A stretch of DNA of 64,000 nt. Origin: Thiopseudomonas sp. GTDB taxonomy: Bacteria; Pseudomonadota; Gammaproteobacteria; Pseudomonadales; Pseudomonadaceae. Positions 32,593 to 42,286 of the stretch are shown in pieces. Location: NCBI GenBank assembly GCA_023228985.1, contig JALOAC010000002.1:1-64000 (forward strand). The letters are read 5' to 3'. The notes under the pieces are model-generated. The model did no database searches, had not been told where the DNA came from, and saw only the letters and a list, made by a program, of their open reading frames with translations. The position numbers and the translations under genes are program-made. Numbering within the stretch: the stretch's first letter is position 1; the number at the start of each line of letters is the position of its first letter.

Positions 32593-34035
32593 ATGCATAC
32601 AGTAGAAAAAATTGGCGGCACGTCCATGAGCAGTTTTGCGGATGTGCTAAACAATATTTTTTTAACCCAACATCCAGAGCACGGCTTGTATCAGCGTATT
32701 TTTGTGGTCTCCGCGTACAGCGGCATGACCAACCAGTTGTTGGAGCACAAAAAAACCGGTGAAGCTGGTGTCTATCAACGCTTTGCCGAAGCCAGCGGCG
32801 AAGAAGCCTGGCAGCAGCCTCTTGAGCAGGTGCGCGAGGCCATGTTGGCTAAAAACGCTGAAATCTTTACCGACAGCGATCATGCGCTCGACCAAGCCAA
32901 CCGCTTTATTAATAGCCGTATTGATGACTGTGCCGAAGTCATGCACAGCTTGCACCAGCTGTGTAACTACGGGCATTTCCAGCTCACCGAGCACCTTATT
33001 AAAGTGCGTGAGATGCTCGCCTCGCTGGGTGAGGCTCATAGTGCTTTTAATACGGTATTGGCTTTGAAGTTAAAAGGTATCAACGCGCGTTATGTTGACC
33101 TGACGGGTTGGCAGGCGACGAAACCACTGCCATTTGCTGAAATGATAGCGCACCATTTTCAGGGCATCGACTTTAGTAAAGAGCTGGTGATTGCGCCCGG
33201 TTACACTCACTGTACTGAAGGTCTGATGAATACTTTTGATCGTGGTTATACCGAGATCACCTTTGCCCAAATTGCTGCGGCAACAGGTGCTAAAGAAGCC
33301 ATTATTCATAAAGAGTTTCACCTCAGTACCGCGGACCCTAATTTGGTCGGTGCTGATAAGGTGGTGACCATCGGCATGACTAACTACGACGTAGCTGATC
33401 AACTGTCGAATCTAGGCATGGAAGCAATTCACCCACGTGCGGGTAAAACCTTGCGCCGCGCCGGTGTTGAGCTGCGTATTAAAAACGCTTTTGAGCCTGA
33501 ACACACCGGAACCTTGATTTGCCAAGACTATGCCAGTTCCACGCCTCGCGTAGAAATTATTGCTGGACGTAAGGATATGTTTGGGATTGAAGTGTTTGAC
33601 CAAGAAATGCTGGGCGATCTGAACTACGACACTGAAATCACTAACATCATCAAGCAACTCAAGCTCTATGTGGTGAATAAATCACGTGATGCCAACAGCA
33701 TTACCTACTACTGCGCTGGCTCACGCAAGATTATTAATCGTGCGGCGCGCTTGATTGAAGAGCATTACTCCAGCGCCGAAGTAACGGTACATAATGTAGC
33801 GATTGTTTCAGCCATTGGCTCAAACATGAAAATCAAAGGCATTCTGGCGAAAACCGCGACAGCATTGGCCGATGCGGGTATCAGCATTCAGGCATTGCAG
33901 CAAACCATTCGCCAAGTAGAAATGCAGATAGTGGTACAAGAAAGTGATTACGATGCGGCCATTATCGCCCTGCATCGAGCCTTGATTGAGCCAGAGAACT
34001 ACAGCGGCGTTATCCATCAAGCAGCGGCTTATTAG
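32593..34035 (+). CDS. Ectoine-specific aspartate kinase (Ask_Ect)
   Basis: 480 residues. Aspartate kinase that feeds aspartyl phosphate into ectoine synthesis. MHTVEKIGGTSMSSF at the start is the Ask_Ect signature; the kinase domain runs to about 300 (YVDLTGWQ, IAPGYTHCTEGLMNTFDRGY), and the C-terminal half holds two ACT domains (NSITYYCAGSRK; MKIKGILAKTATALADAGI), of the type less sensitive to lysine/threonine feedback. Last gene of the ect operon. Promoter signals in the 179-bp gap were not found. Confidence 0.93.
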   Translation: MHTVEKIGGTSMSSFADVLNNIFLTQHPEHGLYQRIFVVSAYSGMTNQLLEHKKTGEAGVYQRFAEASGEEAWQQPLEQVREAMLAKNAEIFTDSDHALDQANRFINSRIDDCAEVMHSLHQLCNYGHFQLTEHLIKVREMLASLGEAHSAFNTVLALKLKGINARYVDLTGWQATKPLPFAEMIAHHFQGIDFSKELVIAPGYTHCTEGLMNTFDRGYTEITFAQIAAATGAKEAIIHKEFHLSTADPNLVGADKVVTIGMTNYDVADQLSNLGMEAIHPRAGKTLRRAGVELRIKNAFEPEHTGTLICQDYASSTPRVEIIAGRKDMFGIEVFDQEMLGDLNYDTEITNIIKQLKLYVVNKSRDANSITYYCAGSRKIINRAARLIEEHYSSAEVTVHNVAIVSAIGSNMKIKGILAKTATALADAGISIQALQQTIRQVEMQIVVQESDYDAAIIALHRALIEPENYSGVIHQAAAY

Positions 34036-34147
34036 TCCTGCTCCCATCTAGCAATATGAGTGCGCTGTTAAGGCGCATTCGTATTCGCTTCATATTTGTT
34101 TAATCTATATCTCCATATAATGAATTATATTTTATTGGAGAACCAAG

Positions 34148-34567
34148 ATGAGAAAAACATTCGTTGCACTCGTTTTAGCCGCCATCAGTAGTTACAGCAT
34201 AGCGGCGGAAAAACAACAGGTTACTGTTTCCCTTACCTCAGCCAGCACCATGGCTCAAGGCATGGCGATGGTCTTAGCCAACCAAATGCAAGAACAAGGT
34301 GCGCAGGTAGATATTTTACTTTGCGACAAGGCGGGTGATATCGCTTTAAAGGGTGCTGAGGGTGAAACACTTAAGCCAAATAATGTGACACCAGCACAGC
34401 TGCTAGATGGCGCGCTTAAGAAAGGCGCAACAGCATCAGTGTGTGCACTTTACCTGCCCAATACAGGCAATAAGGCAGAAGACTTGCGCGATGGTATCAA
34501 GCCAGCTAGTCCAGTCGAAATGGGTGCACGTTTGTTAGAAGCTAACCGCAAGATTATCGGCTTCTAA
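34148..34567 (+). CDS. DsrE/F-like periplasmic protein
   Basis: 139 residues: signal peptide 1-19 (FVALVLAAISSYSIA), then a compact Rossmann-like fold with LTSASTMAQGMAMVLANQM, ILLCDKAGDIALKG and SVCALYLPN, resembling DsrE/DsrF sulfur-transfer proteins. Two cysteines (LLCDK, SVCAL) could be active. The function is unknown. A TATAAT-like element near 34113 precedes it and a terminator follows. Confidence 0.6.
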   Translation: MRKTFVALVLAAISSYSIAAEKQQVTVSLTSASTMAQGMAMVLANQMQEQGAQVDILLCDKAGDIALKGAEGETLKPNNVTPAQLLDGALKKGATASVCALYLPNTGNKAEDLRDGIKPASPVEMGARLLEANRKIIGF

Positions 34568-34631
34568 AACGATTTTAACAGCAGGGCAGCCTGTGCTGGA
34601 ACCAAAAGGAATAGGTGAAGCACAGGATTTT

Positions 34632-34660
34632 ATGGCTGGCCACTATGGCCGGCCATTTTT
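34632..34660 (+). terminator. Rho-independent terminator
   Basis: ATGGCTGGCC and GGCCGGCCAT, separated by four to five bases, form a GC-rich hairpin followed by TTTTT. It ends the DsrE-like transcript before the RM locus. Confidence 0.75.
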
Positions 34661-34728
34661 ATGTGAGATTGTTGAGCAATGTGATACATGCTCTGCTGGC
34701 TATGAAATATGTCGTGCAATGGGGGAGA

Positions 34729-36108
34729 TTAAGCGGCGTGTTTGCTACTTTTAACCGCTATAGCTGCCATAATAAACGGCTTCATATGTTTAGCTATTGC
34801 GGCAAATAAAGGGGCAACAACGGAGTTGCCAAACTGTTTATACGCTTGGGTATCTGAAACAGGTATTTTAAACTCATTACCTTTTGGAGAACTGAAACCC
34901 ATCAAGCGAGCGCACTCCAATGGCGTTAAACGGCGTGGACGATTAAGTAGATTGGTCTCGTCTGCAATAGGTTTACTAAAGTCCCAGCCGCGGTCAATAA
35001 GGATCTCTGAGCCATCTTTGTAATAGCGGGCTGATAGTGTTCTAGCTCTATCATTAGGCCCTACTAAGCCAAAACCAAAGCCATTTCCTTTTGCCTGGTG
35101 TTTCTTAGCATAATTAAACAAGTACTCCCACAGCTTAGGTGTCAAGATGTATTTGTCATCAACCCAAGGCTCTAAAATATTGCCAAGTGTCGGTGTGCTC
35201 TCAGGAATCGGTAAGTCTTTCAAACTGAAACCTTCGTGCACGTTTAAATCTCTACGAAAGCCCACTAAAATAATACGCTCTCTATTCTGTGGTACCCAGT
35301 TAGAGCCGTTAATGATTTTCGGGTCTTTAGCGTCAGTATGTTCGGCATCAGAAATCCAGTAACCCAACTCATCAAGCGTTTTCATGATGGTCCTAAAAGT
35401 TTTTCCACGATCATGGCTCTTTAAGTTTTTCACGTTTTCAAGAACAAAGGCGGCGGGGCGTTTTGCAGCGATAATTCGTGCGACATCGAAGAAAAGAGTT
35501 CCTTGGGTATCACACTCAAAACCGTGCTTAACACCTAGGGAGTTTTTCTTGGACACACCAGCAAGTGAAAAAGGCTGGCATGGGAAGCCAGCCAGCAGCA
35601 CATCGTGGTCCGCAATTACATGATTGATATGATTGTATGCTTCTTGTTCTGATACTGAGGGATCTGCGCTTAGGGTTACATCACGAATATCTTCATTGAA
35701 GGTATGAAAAGATGCATCGCAGGCAAAGTTAGCTTTATAGGTACGTGTTGCAAATTTATTCCATTCGCTAGTAAACACGCATAAGCCACCTTGATCTTCA
35801 AAGCCTTTGCGGATTCCACCAATACCGGCGAAAAGGTCGATAAATTTAAAATCGTAGTTTTCAGGTGTCACCACAGGTTTAGGTAATAGTGCCATTAGGT
35901 GGTCGTATTCGATTTTGCTAAGTTTGGGTGTTGCTTTGCCTTTAACCCAGCGATTAATAGTCTCTCTCGTCCAGTTATTATTAGGAATTTGGTTAAGGTG
36001 TTCGGCTAAAAATTTTTGGTCATAAATCTCCAAAAGCTTTGAAATGACTTCAAGATCTGTTGGTCCATCAAGCGAGATTTGGCCGCAGTCTAATTCAAGC
36101 TGGTTCAT
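34729..36108 (-). CDS. dcm: DNA cytosine-5 methyltransferase, Dcm/EcoRII type
   Basis: 459 residues from ATG 36108 (AGAGGA seven bases before it). Closely matches E. coli Dcm over its whole length: motif [17 protein letters not shown], motif [19 protein letters not shown] with catalytic Cys, motif VI ENVKNL, motif VIII QNRERI, the TRD region [14 protein letters not shown] and motif [12 protein letters not shown]. The N-terminal 70 residues hold the Dcm-type extension ([18 protein letters not shown]). Predicted to methylate the inner C of CCWGG. Divergent from the MvaI/BcnI-type endonuclease and no vsr repair gene follows. Codons here are more AT-rich than in neighbours, suggesting acquisition. 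Confidence 0.93.
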   Translation of the reverse strand: MNQLELDCGQISLDGPTDLEVISKLLEIYDQKFLAEHLNQIPNNNWTRETINRWVKGKATPKLSKIEYDHLMALLPKPVVTPENYDFKFIDLFAGIGGIRKGFEDQGGLCVFTSEWNKFATRTYKANFACDASFHTFNEDIRDVTLSADPSVSEQEAYNHINHVIADHDVLLAGFPCQPFSLAGVSKKNSLGVKHGFECDTQGTLFFDVARIIAAKRPAAFVLENVKNLKSHDRGKTFRTIMKTLDELGYWISDAEHTDAKDPKIINGSNWVPQNRERIILVGFRRDLNVHEGFSLKDLPIPESTPTLGNILEPWVDDKYILTPKLWEYLFNYAKKHQAKGNGFGFGLVGPNDRARTLSARYYKDGSEILIDRGWDFSKPIADETNLLNRPRRLTPLECARLMGFSSPKGNEFKIPVSDTQAYKQFGNSVVAPLFAAIAKHMKPFIMAAIAVKSSKHAA

Positions 36109-36324
36109 GATTTTTTCCTCTGGGTATTTTGTGTGACGAATGATCACACAATCGTTCCTCTATAGCAATAACACTGTATTTATATACAGTATAAATAGTT
36201 TTTTTATTTATGCATAAAAAAAGGTTGTTATCTGACATACGGTGTCTGGTTGTAGTATTTTTATAAAATAGTGATGATTGGTATGCTGGAAGAGTAAAAA
36301 GTAGGTATGGCATAAGGAGGTCGC
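36109..36324. promoter_or_regulatory. Divergent control region of the RM genes
   Basis: 216 bp, AT-rich, between two start codons facing apart. TATAGA (36159-36164 on the minus strand) could serve the methyltransferase, and TATAAA (36262-36267) the endonuclease. The LexA-like box lies between them. No controller (C) protein gene is present in or near this gap. Confidence 0.5.
36174..36189. promoter_or_regulatory. LexA (SOS) box
   Basis: CTGTATTTATATACAG is a CTGT-N8-ACAG box. Counting the flanks, 18 of 20 bases match the E. coli consensus TACTGTATATATATACAGTA. It sits 66 bp upstream of the methyltransferase start and 135 bp upstream of the endonuclease start. Confidence 0.7.
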
Positions 36325-37644
36325 TTGAGCGAATTTCAAATACTTGTCGAACAACTGAAACACCATGGTGCTAAGCGGATTTTTATTAAGCCTTTGACTA
36401 ATAATGACAACTCGAAACAGCAAATTTATTTGGGTGCAGACTTTGAAGTGATTCGTGCTATTCCATCTGGTGACGTTTATTCAACGGGGATGAGCAGCAA
36501 GGGCGCTATATTTAAAGCTCCGCTTGATTTGTACTGGATTGATCTTAAAGGTGAGACAGATTTAGCTCCTAATGCTCAGATCATTCTTTACCCTAAATAT
36601 CCCGAAACACGATTGTCTGGATTTCTAAGTGGCTGCAGTCGAAAAAAGGGCATTGCGCCCAGCCACCTGATGCAACCGCCAACAGCGCAAGAGCGAGTTG
36701 CGCGTCTTAATACCAAGCGTTATTTGGTTCTTGGTGTAGATGAGCAGAAGGTTTGGGCGCACTGCAGTGCCTGGGATGGTGCATTACATGATGAGCTTAA
36801 AGCGATTGTTGAAAGTGGTAATGCGCGACTAGTTGCCCCTGTTTTTTATGAGTATTCAGCAACGCAAGAATCCAGTGAAGAAAAACTGCTGAGAAAGCTA
36901 AAAGAAATCTTCCTTCAAGGTCCTATTGAATCGTGTCGTCTTAATTCTGACGGTGAGTTAATCACTTATAAAGCGCAAAATGGTGCGGGTTATACGCTGG
37001 AAGCTCAGTTTGGGATTACACCAAATGGTTCATCAGATCCTGACTTTATGGATTGGGAGCTAAAGAGTCACTCAGCTGGTGCGGTGACATTAATGACGCC
37101 GGAGCCAAACGTTGGCACTTACCTAGATGGTCTTGAGGTTTTTTTACGAGCCTATGGCACAAGAATTGAGCCAGAGCGAATGGATTTTGCCAGTCGCCAC
37201 AATGTTGGCCAGAAGAATAAGAAGACAGCATTAACTATGCGCTTTGAAGGTTATGACCCAGATAGTGGTGAAATCCTTGAGCCAGACGGTGGTTTAATGT
37301 TGCGCGATGATGACGGTGTGCTTGTAGCGGGCTGGAAGTTCGATAAGCTTATTTTCCACTGGAAAAAGAAACATACCAACACTTGCTTCGTGGCTTATAG
37401 TGCTATTCGAGAAACCCCACCAAAATATCAGTACGGACCAAAGGTGGTATTAGGGAAGGGCACAAACCTAAAACTGTTCTTGCATGCGCTGTACTTAAGC
37501 ACTGTTTACTATGACCCAGGCGTCAATATGAAACTGTTAAAAGGCAAGTGGAAACCTAAAAAACGTAATCAGTTTCGAATCAGTTGGCGTGATATAGATG
37601 CTTTATACGTGGAGCTGCGGGAAGTGAGTTTAGATGCTTTATAA
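36325..37644 (+). CDS. MvaI/BcnI-family restriction endonuclease with N-terminal extra domain
   Basis: 439 residues from TTG 36325, preceded by the strong AAGGAGG at 36314-36320. The C-terminal 250 residues match the MvaI/BcnI family: SDPDFMDWELKSH holds the D...ExK catalytic triad at about 237-247, followed by LMTPEPNVGTYLDGLEVFL and KFDKLIFHWKKKH. MvaI alone is about 246 residues, so residues 1-180 form an additional domain. This part (FIKPLTNNDNSKQQIYLG, ETRLSGFLSGCSRKK) faintly recalls the EcoRII effector-binding pseudobarrel; that is my inference. Predicted to cut CCWGG, given the Dcm-type partner. Confidence 0.85.
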   Translation: MSEFQILVEQLKHHGAKRIFIKPLTNNDNSKQQIYLGADFEVIRAIPSGDVYSTGMSSKGAIFKAPLDLYWIDLKGETDLAPNAQIILYPKYPETRLSGFLSGCSRKKGIAPSHLMQPPTAQERVARLNTKRYLVLGVDEQKVWAHCSAWDGALHDELKAIVESGNARLVAPVFYEYSATQESSEEKLLRKLKEIFLQGPIESCRLNSDGELITYKAQNGAGYTLEAQFGITPNGSSDPDFMDWELKSHSAGAVTLMTPEPNVGTYLDGLEVFLRAYGTRIEPERMDFASRHNVGQKNKKTALTMRFEGYDPDSGEILEPDGGLMLRDDDGVLVAGWKFDKLIFHWKKKHTNTCFVAYSAIRETPPKYQYGPKVVLGKGTNLKLFLHALYLSTVYYDPGVNMKLLKGKWKPKKRNQFRISWRDIDALYVELREVSLDAL

Positions 37645-37670
37645 GCGTGACTGCTTAATTATCGACTTAT

Positions 37671-37710
37671 TAACTGTCTGTTTTTTGTTGTACAGCCTCT
37701 GAGACAGTTA
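37671..37710 (+). terminator. Inverted repeat after the endonuclease gene
   Basis: TAACTGTCT (37671-37679) and AGACAGTTA (37702-37710) pair perfectly around a 22-base loop. The sequence continues with GTTTAGG and lacks a clear U-run, so it is a weak terminator candidate marking the RM locus end. Confidence 0.4.
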
Positions 37711-37753
37711 GTTTAGGAGCTAAATGTTTAAGTTTTTGCTCTAGCCTCTGTGA

Positions 37754-38278
<525 letters not shown>

Positions 38279-38359
38279 TCTAAAACAAGACTGCCAAGGC
38301 TAGAGAGGTGCAATCTTGTATCGTTTATTGTTTTATATAATTTGAGTTTTAGGAGTTAG

Positions 38360-38614
<255 letters not shown>

Positions 38615-38620
38615 TCTGTA

Positions 38621-40294
38621 GTGCGGTTTTTACGCTTTAGCTTTCTATATGCTCTAGTCCTTTGTTCGGTAGTAGCTCATGCTCAGCTGCTACCTGAGCA
38701 AGGCTTTGTTAGTACAGCACATCCTTTAGCCAGCGCAGCTGGTATTGAAGCCCTGCAGCAAGGCGGCAATGCTATTGATGCCGCCATAGCTGCCACTACC
38801 GCACTGGCAGTAGTTGAGCCCTATGGTTCAGGTTTGGGTGGCGGAGGTTTTTACCTTATCCGCCTCAACACCCAACCAACTCCCACCTATTTATTCTTAG
38901 ATGCGCGTGAAACTGCACCCAGTGCCGCGCACAAAGATTTGTATGTGCGCGATGGCCAAGTGCAGCCCAGTTTAAGTCTGGATGGTGCTTTGGCAGCGGC
39001 TATTCCAGGAATTCCAGCAGCGCTGGATGCTTTAAACGAATACGCCCAGAGACCTATGTACGAAAACCTGCAGTCTGCTATACAGCTGGCAGAACAGGGT
39101 TTTGCCGTGGACGGGGTGTATCTTGAGCGTGCGGGTTGGCGTTTATCGGCGTTGCAGCAGGATGCTGAGTCCAGTGCTATTTTTTTACAGCAAGGCCAAC
39201 TGCCCCAGCAGGGCTGGCATCTAACACAGCCTGACTTGGCCGGGACGCTTAAGCAGCTTGCAGAACAAGGCGGACAAAGTTTTTACCACGACAAGCTCGC
39301 CGAGCAGATGGTGCAAGCCGTGCAGCAGGCTGGTGGCATATGGAGCATGCAAGACCTAGCTGACTATCAAGTCCAGTGGCGCACGCCGCTACAGGTCTCG
39401 TTGGCGAACGAGCGCCAGCTTATCAGTGCGCCACCCCCTTCTGCGGGCGGTGTTACTTTGGCGCAAAGCTTACTTATTTTGCAGAAATTACCTTGGCAAC
39501 AAGCAGAACCTGCACAAAAAACACACTTAATTGCAGAAACTTTACGCCGTGCCTATCGTGATCGTGGCTTGCTAGCTGATCCTGATTTTGTGGATAACCC
39601 TGTGGATAGATTGCTTTCCAGCGAGCATATTTCTGCTCTGGCCGCGAGTATTCAGGCGCATCAAGCCACGCCCAGCAGTGAGCTTACTGTCGCGCCAGTT
39701 ATTCATGAGGGTGATCAGACCACGCATTTTGCGGTTATTGACCGTCAGGGGAATGCAGTGGCAGCGACCTTATCGTTGAATATGATGTTTGGCGCTGCGT
39801 TTACTGTGCCCGGTACGGGTATATTGCTCAATGATGAAATGGATGACTTTGCTGCAGACCTGTCGGGTAGTAATGCCTACGGTTTGGTGGCTAGCGATGT
39901 CAATCAAATTGAGGCGAATAAGCGCCCGTTGTCGTCGATGAGCCCGAGCTTTATCGAAAGCCCCAACAGCTTTGCTGCCTTTGGCACACCGGGTGGCAGC
40001 CGGATTCCGAGCATGAACCTGTTGGCCATTTTGGCGCATCTTGAAGGCCAATCACCGGCTGAGTGGGTTGCAGCGCCACGTATTCATCATCAATATATGC
40101 CCGATGAACTCGGTTTTGAGCCGGGCGCGCTCGATGTGCGAACTCAAGCAGCCTTGCGTCAGTTAGGTCATAGAGTTAAAGAGCTAACGCGCAACTACGG
40201 CAATCAACAGGTGCTCTATTGGGATAAGCAAAGTGGGCATAGCGATGCCGCTAGCGATCCTCGTGGTCAGGGTGTTAGCTTGAGTGCTGAGTAA
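38621..40294 (+). CDS. ggt: Gamma-glutamyltranspeptidase
   Basis: 557 residues from GTG 38621, 6 bp after the ferredoxin stop. Signal peptide 1-20 (FLYALVLCSVVAHA), so periplasmic. Enzyme cleaves glutathione and other gamma-glutamyl peptides. The catalytic Thr of DQTTHFAVIDRQGNAV begins the small subunit made by autoprocessing (about residue 366); other conserved parts are YGSGLGGGGF, PSAGGVTLAQ, RPLSSMSPSF and TPGGSRIPSM. Confidence 0.95.
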   Translation: MRFLRFSFLYALVLCSVVAHAQLLPEQGFVSTAHPLASAAGIEALQQGGNAIDAAIAATTALAVVEPYGSGLGGGGFYLIRLNTQPTPTYLFLDARETAPSAAHKDLYVRDGQVQPSLSLDGALAAAIPGIPAALDALNEYAQRPMYENLQSAIQLAEQGFAVDGVYLERAGWRLSALQQDAESSAIFLQQGQLPQQGWHLTQPDLAGTLKQLAEQGGQSFYHDKLAEQMVQAVQQAGGIWSMQDLADYQVQWRTPLQVSLANERQLISAPPPSAGGVTLAQSLLILQKLPWQQAEPAQKTHLIAETLRRAYRDRGLLADPDFVDNPVDRLLSSEHISALAASIQAHQATPSSELTVAPVIHEGDQTTHFAVIDRQGNAVAATLSLNMMFGAAFTVPGTGILLNDEMDDFAADLSGSNAYGLVASDVNQIEANKRPLSSMSPSFIESPNSFAAFGTPGGSRIPSMNLLAILAHLEGQSPAEWVAAPRIHHQYMPDELGFEPGALDVRTQAALRQLGHRVKELTRNYGNQQVLYWDKQSGHSDAASDPRGQGVSLSAE

Positions 40295-40360
40295 TTTAAT
40301 CACTTAGCTATCCTGTCTAGATTCAATTTTTCAATAAAAACAACAACGCTGGAGACTATT

Positions 40361-41710
40361 TTGCCCAATAATTCTCATTGGATGCAGCGTGACCTCGCCG
40401 TGGTTTGGCATCCATGCACGCAAATGAAAGATCACGAAAGCATGCCCTTGATTCCTATTCGACGTGGGGATGGGATTTGGCTGGAAGACTACTCCGGCAA
40501 GCGTTACTTGGATGCGGTGAGCTCTTGGTGGACCAATATTTTTGGACACTGCAATCCACGGATTAATGAGCGCATTAAGCAGCAAGTCGATCAGCTTGAA
40601 CACGTAATGCTGGCCGGCTTTACCCATGCGCCGGTGGTGGAATTGTCAGAGCGTTTATTGCAACTATGTCCTAAGGGATTAACGCGCGTGTTTTATGCCG
40701 ATAATGGTTCGGCGGGCATCGAAGTGGCGTTAAAAATGAGTCACCATTATTGGCGCAACATAGGTCAGCCGCACAAGAAACGCTTTGCCACCATCAGCAA
40801 CGGCTATCACGGTGAAACCCTAGGCACTATGGCCGTCAGCGATGTGGCGCTGTATACCCAAACCTATGAAGCGCTGTTGATGGATTGCATTAAAGTGCCG
40901 AGCCCTGATTGCTATTACCGCGAACATGGACAGTCGTGGGAGGACTATTCGGTACAGATGTTTGCGCCTATGCAGCAGATGCTGGAGCAGCATCACCATG
41001 AGTTGGCTGCTGTGATTTTAGAGCCGCTGGTGCAGGGGGCTGGGGGGATGCGTATGTATCACCCGGTGTATCTAAGTCTGCTACGCAAAGCCTGCGATGA
41101 GTTTGGTGTGCACCTGATTGTGGATGAAATTGCCATGGGCTTTGGCCGTACCGGCAGTATGTTTGCCTGTGAGCAAGCGCAGATCACGCCTGATTTTATG
41201 GTGCTTTCCAAGGCGCTCACCGGTGGTTATCTGCCATTGGCTGCGGTGCTGACCACCGAGCAGGTGTATCAGGCTTTTTATGCCGATTACGCCAGCATGA
41301 AAGCGTTTTTGCATTCACATACTTATACGGCCAACCCGCTGGCCTGTGCGGCGGCGTTAGCCAGTTTGGATATTTTTGCTGAAGACGATGTGATTGTGCG
41401 CAACCAACTGCTGGCGCGAGAAATGGGCAAGGCAACTGCGCACTTGGTGGATCATCCACATGTGGCTGAAGTGCGGCAAACGGGCATGGTGCTGGCGATT
41501 GAAATGGTGCAAGACAAAGCCAGTAAAACGCCCTTCCCGTGGCAGGAGCGCCGCGGCTTGCGTGTGTACGAGCATGCGTTAGAACAGGGTGCTCTATTAC
41601 GCCCGCTGGGCAATGTGGTGTACTTTATCCCGCCTTATATTATTACCCCAGAGCAAATCCATTGGCTGGCCGAGGTGGCCACGGCAGGTATAGATAAGGC
41701 GGCTAAGTAG
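40361..41710 (+). CDS. bioA: Adenosylmethionine-8-amino-7-oxononanoate aminotransferase
   Basis: 449 residues from TTG 40361 (LPNNSHWMQRDL) with GGAG 7 bp upstream. BioA transfers the amino group of S-adenosylmethionine to KAPA in biotin synthesis. RDLAVVWHPCTQMKDH, WWTNIFGHCNPRIN, DNGSAGIEVALKMS, IVDEIAMGFGRTGSMF and the PLP lysine LSKALTGGYLPLAA are present. No other bio genes are near. Confidence 0.95.
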   Translation: MPNNSHWMQRDLAVVWHPCTQMKDHESMPLIPIRRGDGIWLEDYSGKRYLDAVSSWWTNIFGHCNPRINERIKQQVDQLEHVMLAGFTHAPVVELSERLLQLCPKGLTRVFYADNGSAGIEVALKMSHHYWRNIGQPHKKRFATISNGYHGETLGTMAVSDVALYTQTYEALLMDCIKVPSPDCYYREHGQSWEDYSVQMFAPMQQMLEQHHHELAAVILEPLVQGAGGMRMYHPVYLSLLRKACDEFGVHLIVDEIAMGFGRTGSMFACEQAQITPDFMVLSKALTGGYLPLAAVLTTEQVYQAFYADYASMKAFLHSHTYTANPLACAAALASLDIFAEDDVIVRNQLLAREMGKATAHLVDHPHVAEVRQTGMVLAIEMVQDKASKTPFPWQERRGLRVYEHALEQGALLRPLGNVVYFIPPYIITPEQIHWLAEVATAGIDKAAK

Positions 41711-41716
41711 TAGTCT

Positions 41717-41966
41717 CTGTTGGAGCCCAGCTTCTGGGCGATGCAAGCTAGCCATCAACTCTAGGGTTGGCACCTGCTTGTGTGGGACCCGACTTGTCGG
41801 GGAAGTTTTTTTCTTTTAAAGGCAGGTTCAGGTGCTGAGGTTTAAGTTTTGTGCCACAGTTAAACCTTGGTTCCCTGACAAGTCAGGTCCCACATTAGTC
41901 TGTGCTGTTCTGTTAGTTAGGTGTAAATGAGCAAGCTGATTCGCGCAAAAGTTGTGCTCCAACAAG
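41717..41966. repeat. REP-like composite repeat, unit 1
   Basis: The unit is bounded by CTGTTGGAGC (41717-41726) and, inverted, GCTCCAACA (41956-41964). Inside lies a second inverted pair: TGTGGGACC-GACTTGTC at 41781-41803 and its near-reverse-complement at 41872-41894, each itself able to form a hairpin (CCCGAC/GTCGGG; CTGAC/GTCAG). This nested structure resembles Pseudomonas REP/BIME elements. Confidence 0.75.
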
Positions 41967-42022
41967 TAAACCTGCAGCTTCACTGTCGCAGGCATGGTCA
42001 GCTCCTAAACGCGCCGCTTCTA

Positions 42023-42278
42023 CTGTTGGAGCACAGATTTTGGGCGCGGTGGACTATAAGTCAACACAAGAATTCAGGATTGGCACCTGCTTTTGTGGGA
42101 CCCGACTTGTCGGGGAAGCTTTTTGCTTTTAAAGGCAGGCTCAGGGGCAGAGGTTTAAGTTTTGTGCCACAGTTAAATTTTTATTCCCTGACAAGTCAGG
42201 TCCCACATTAGTCTGTGCTGTTCTGTTAGTTAGGTGTAAATGAGCAAGCTGATTCGCACAAGGGTTGCGCTCCAACAG
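42023..42278. repeat. REP-like composite repeat, unit 2
   Basis: A second copy, tandem to unit 1 after a 56-bp spacer, with the same outer CTGTTGGAGC (42023-42032) and GCTCCAACAG (42269-42278) ends and the same inner pair at 42094-42116 and 42185-42207. Most of the internal 130 bases are identical to unit 1, pointing to recent duplication. Confidence 0.75.
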
Positions 42279-42286
42279 GATGGCAA

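Noticed and set aside
36095..36423. Small ORFs in the RM gap as a possible controller (C) protein
   Set aside because: They run through the promoter region and LexA box, lack ribosome-binding sites and have no helix-turn-helix.
41717..42278. CRISPR array
   Set aside because: There are only two long, imperfect composite units with internal symmetry; no short repeats with regular spacers, no cas genes.
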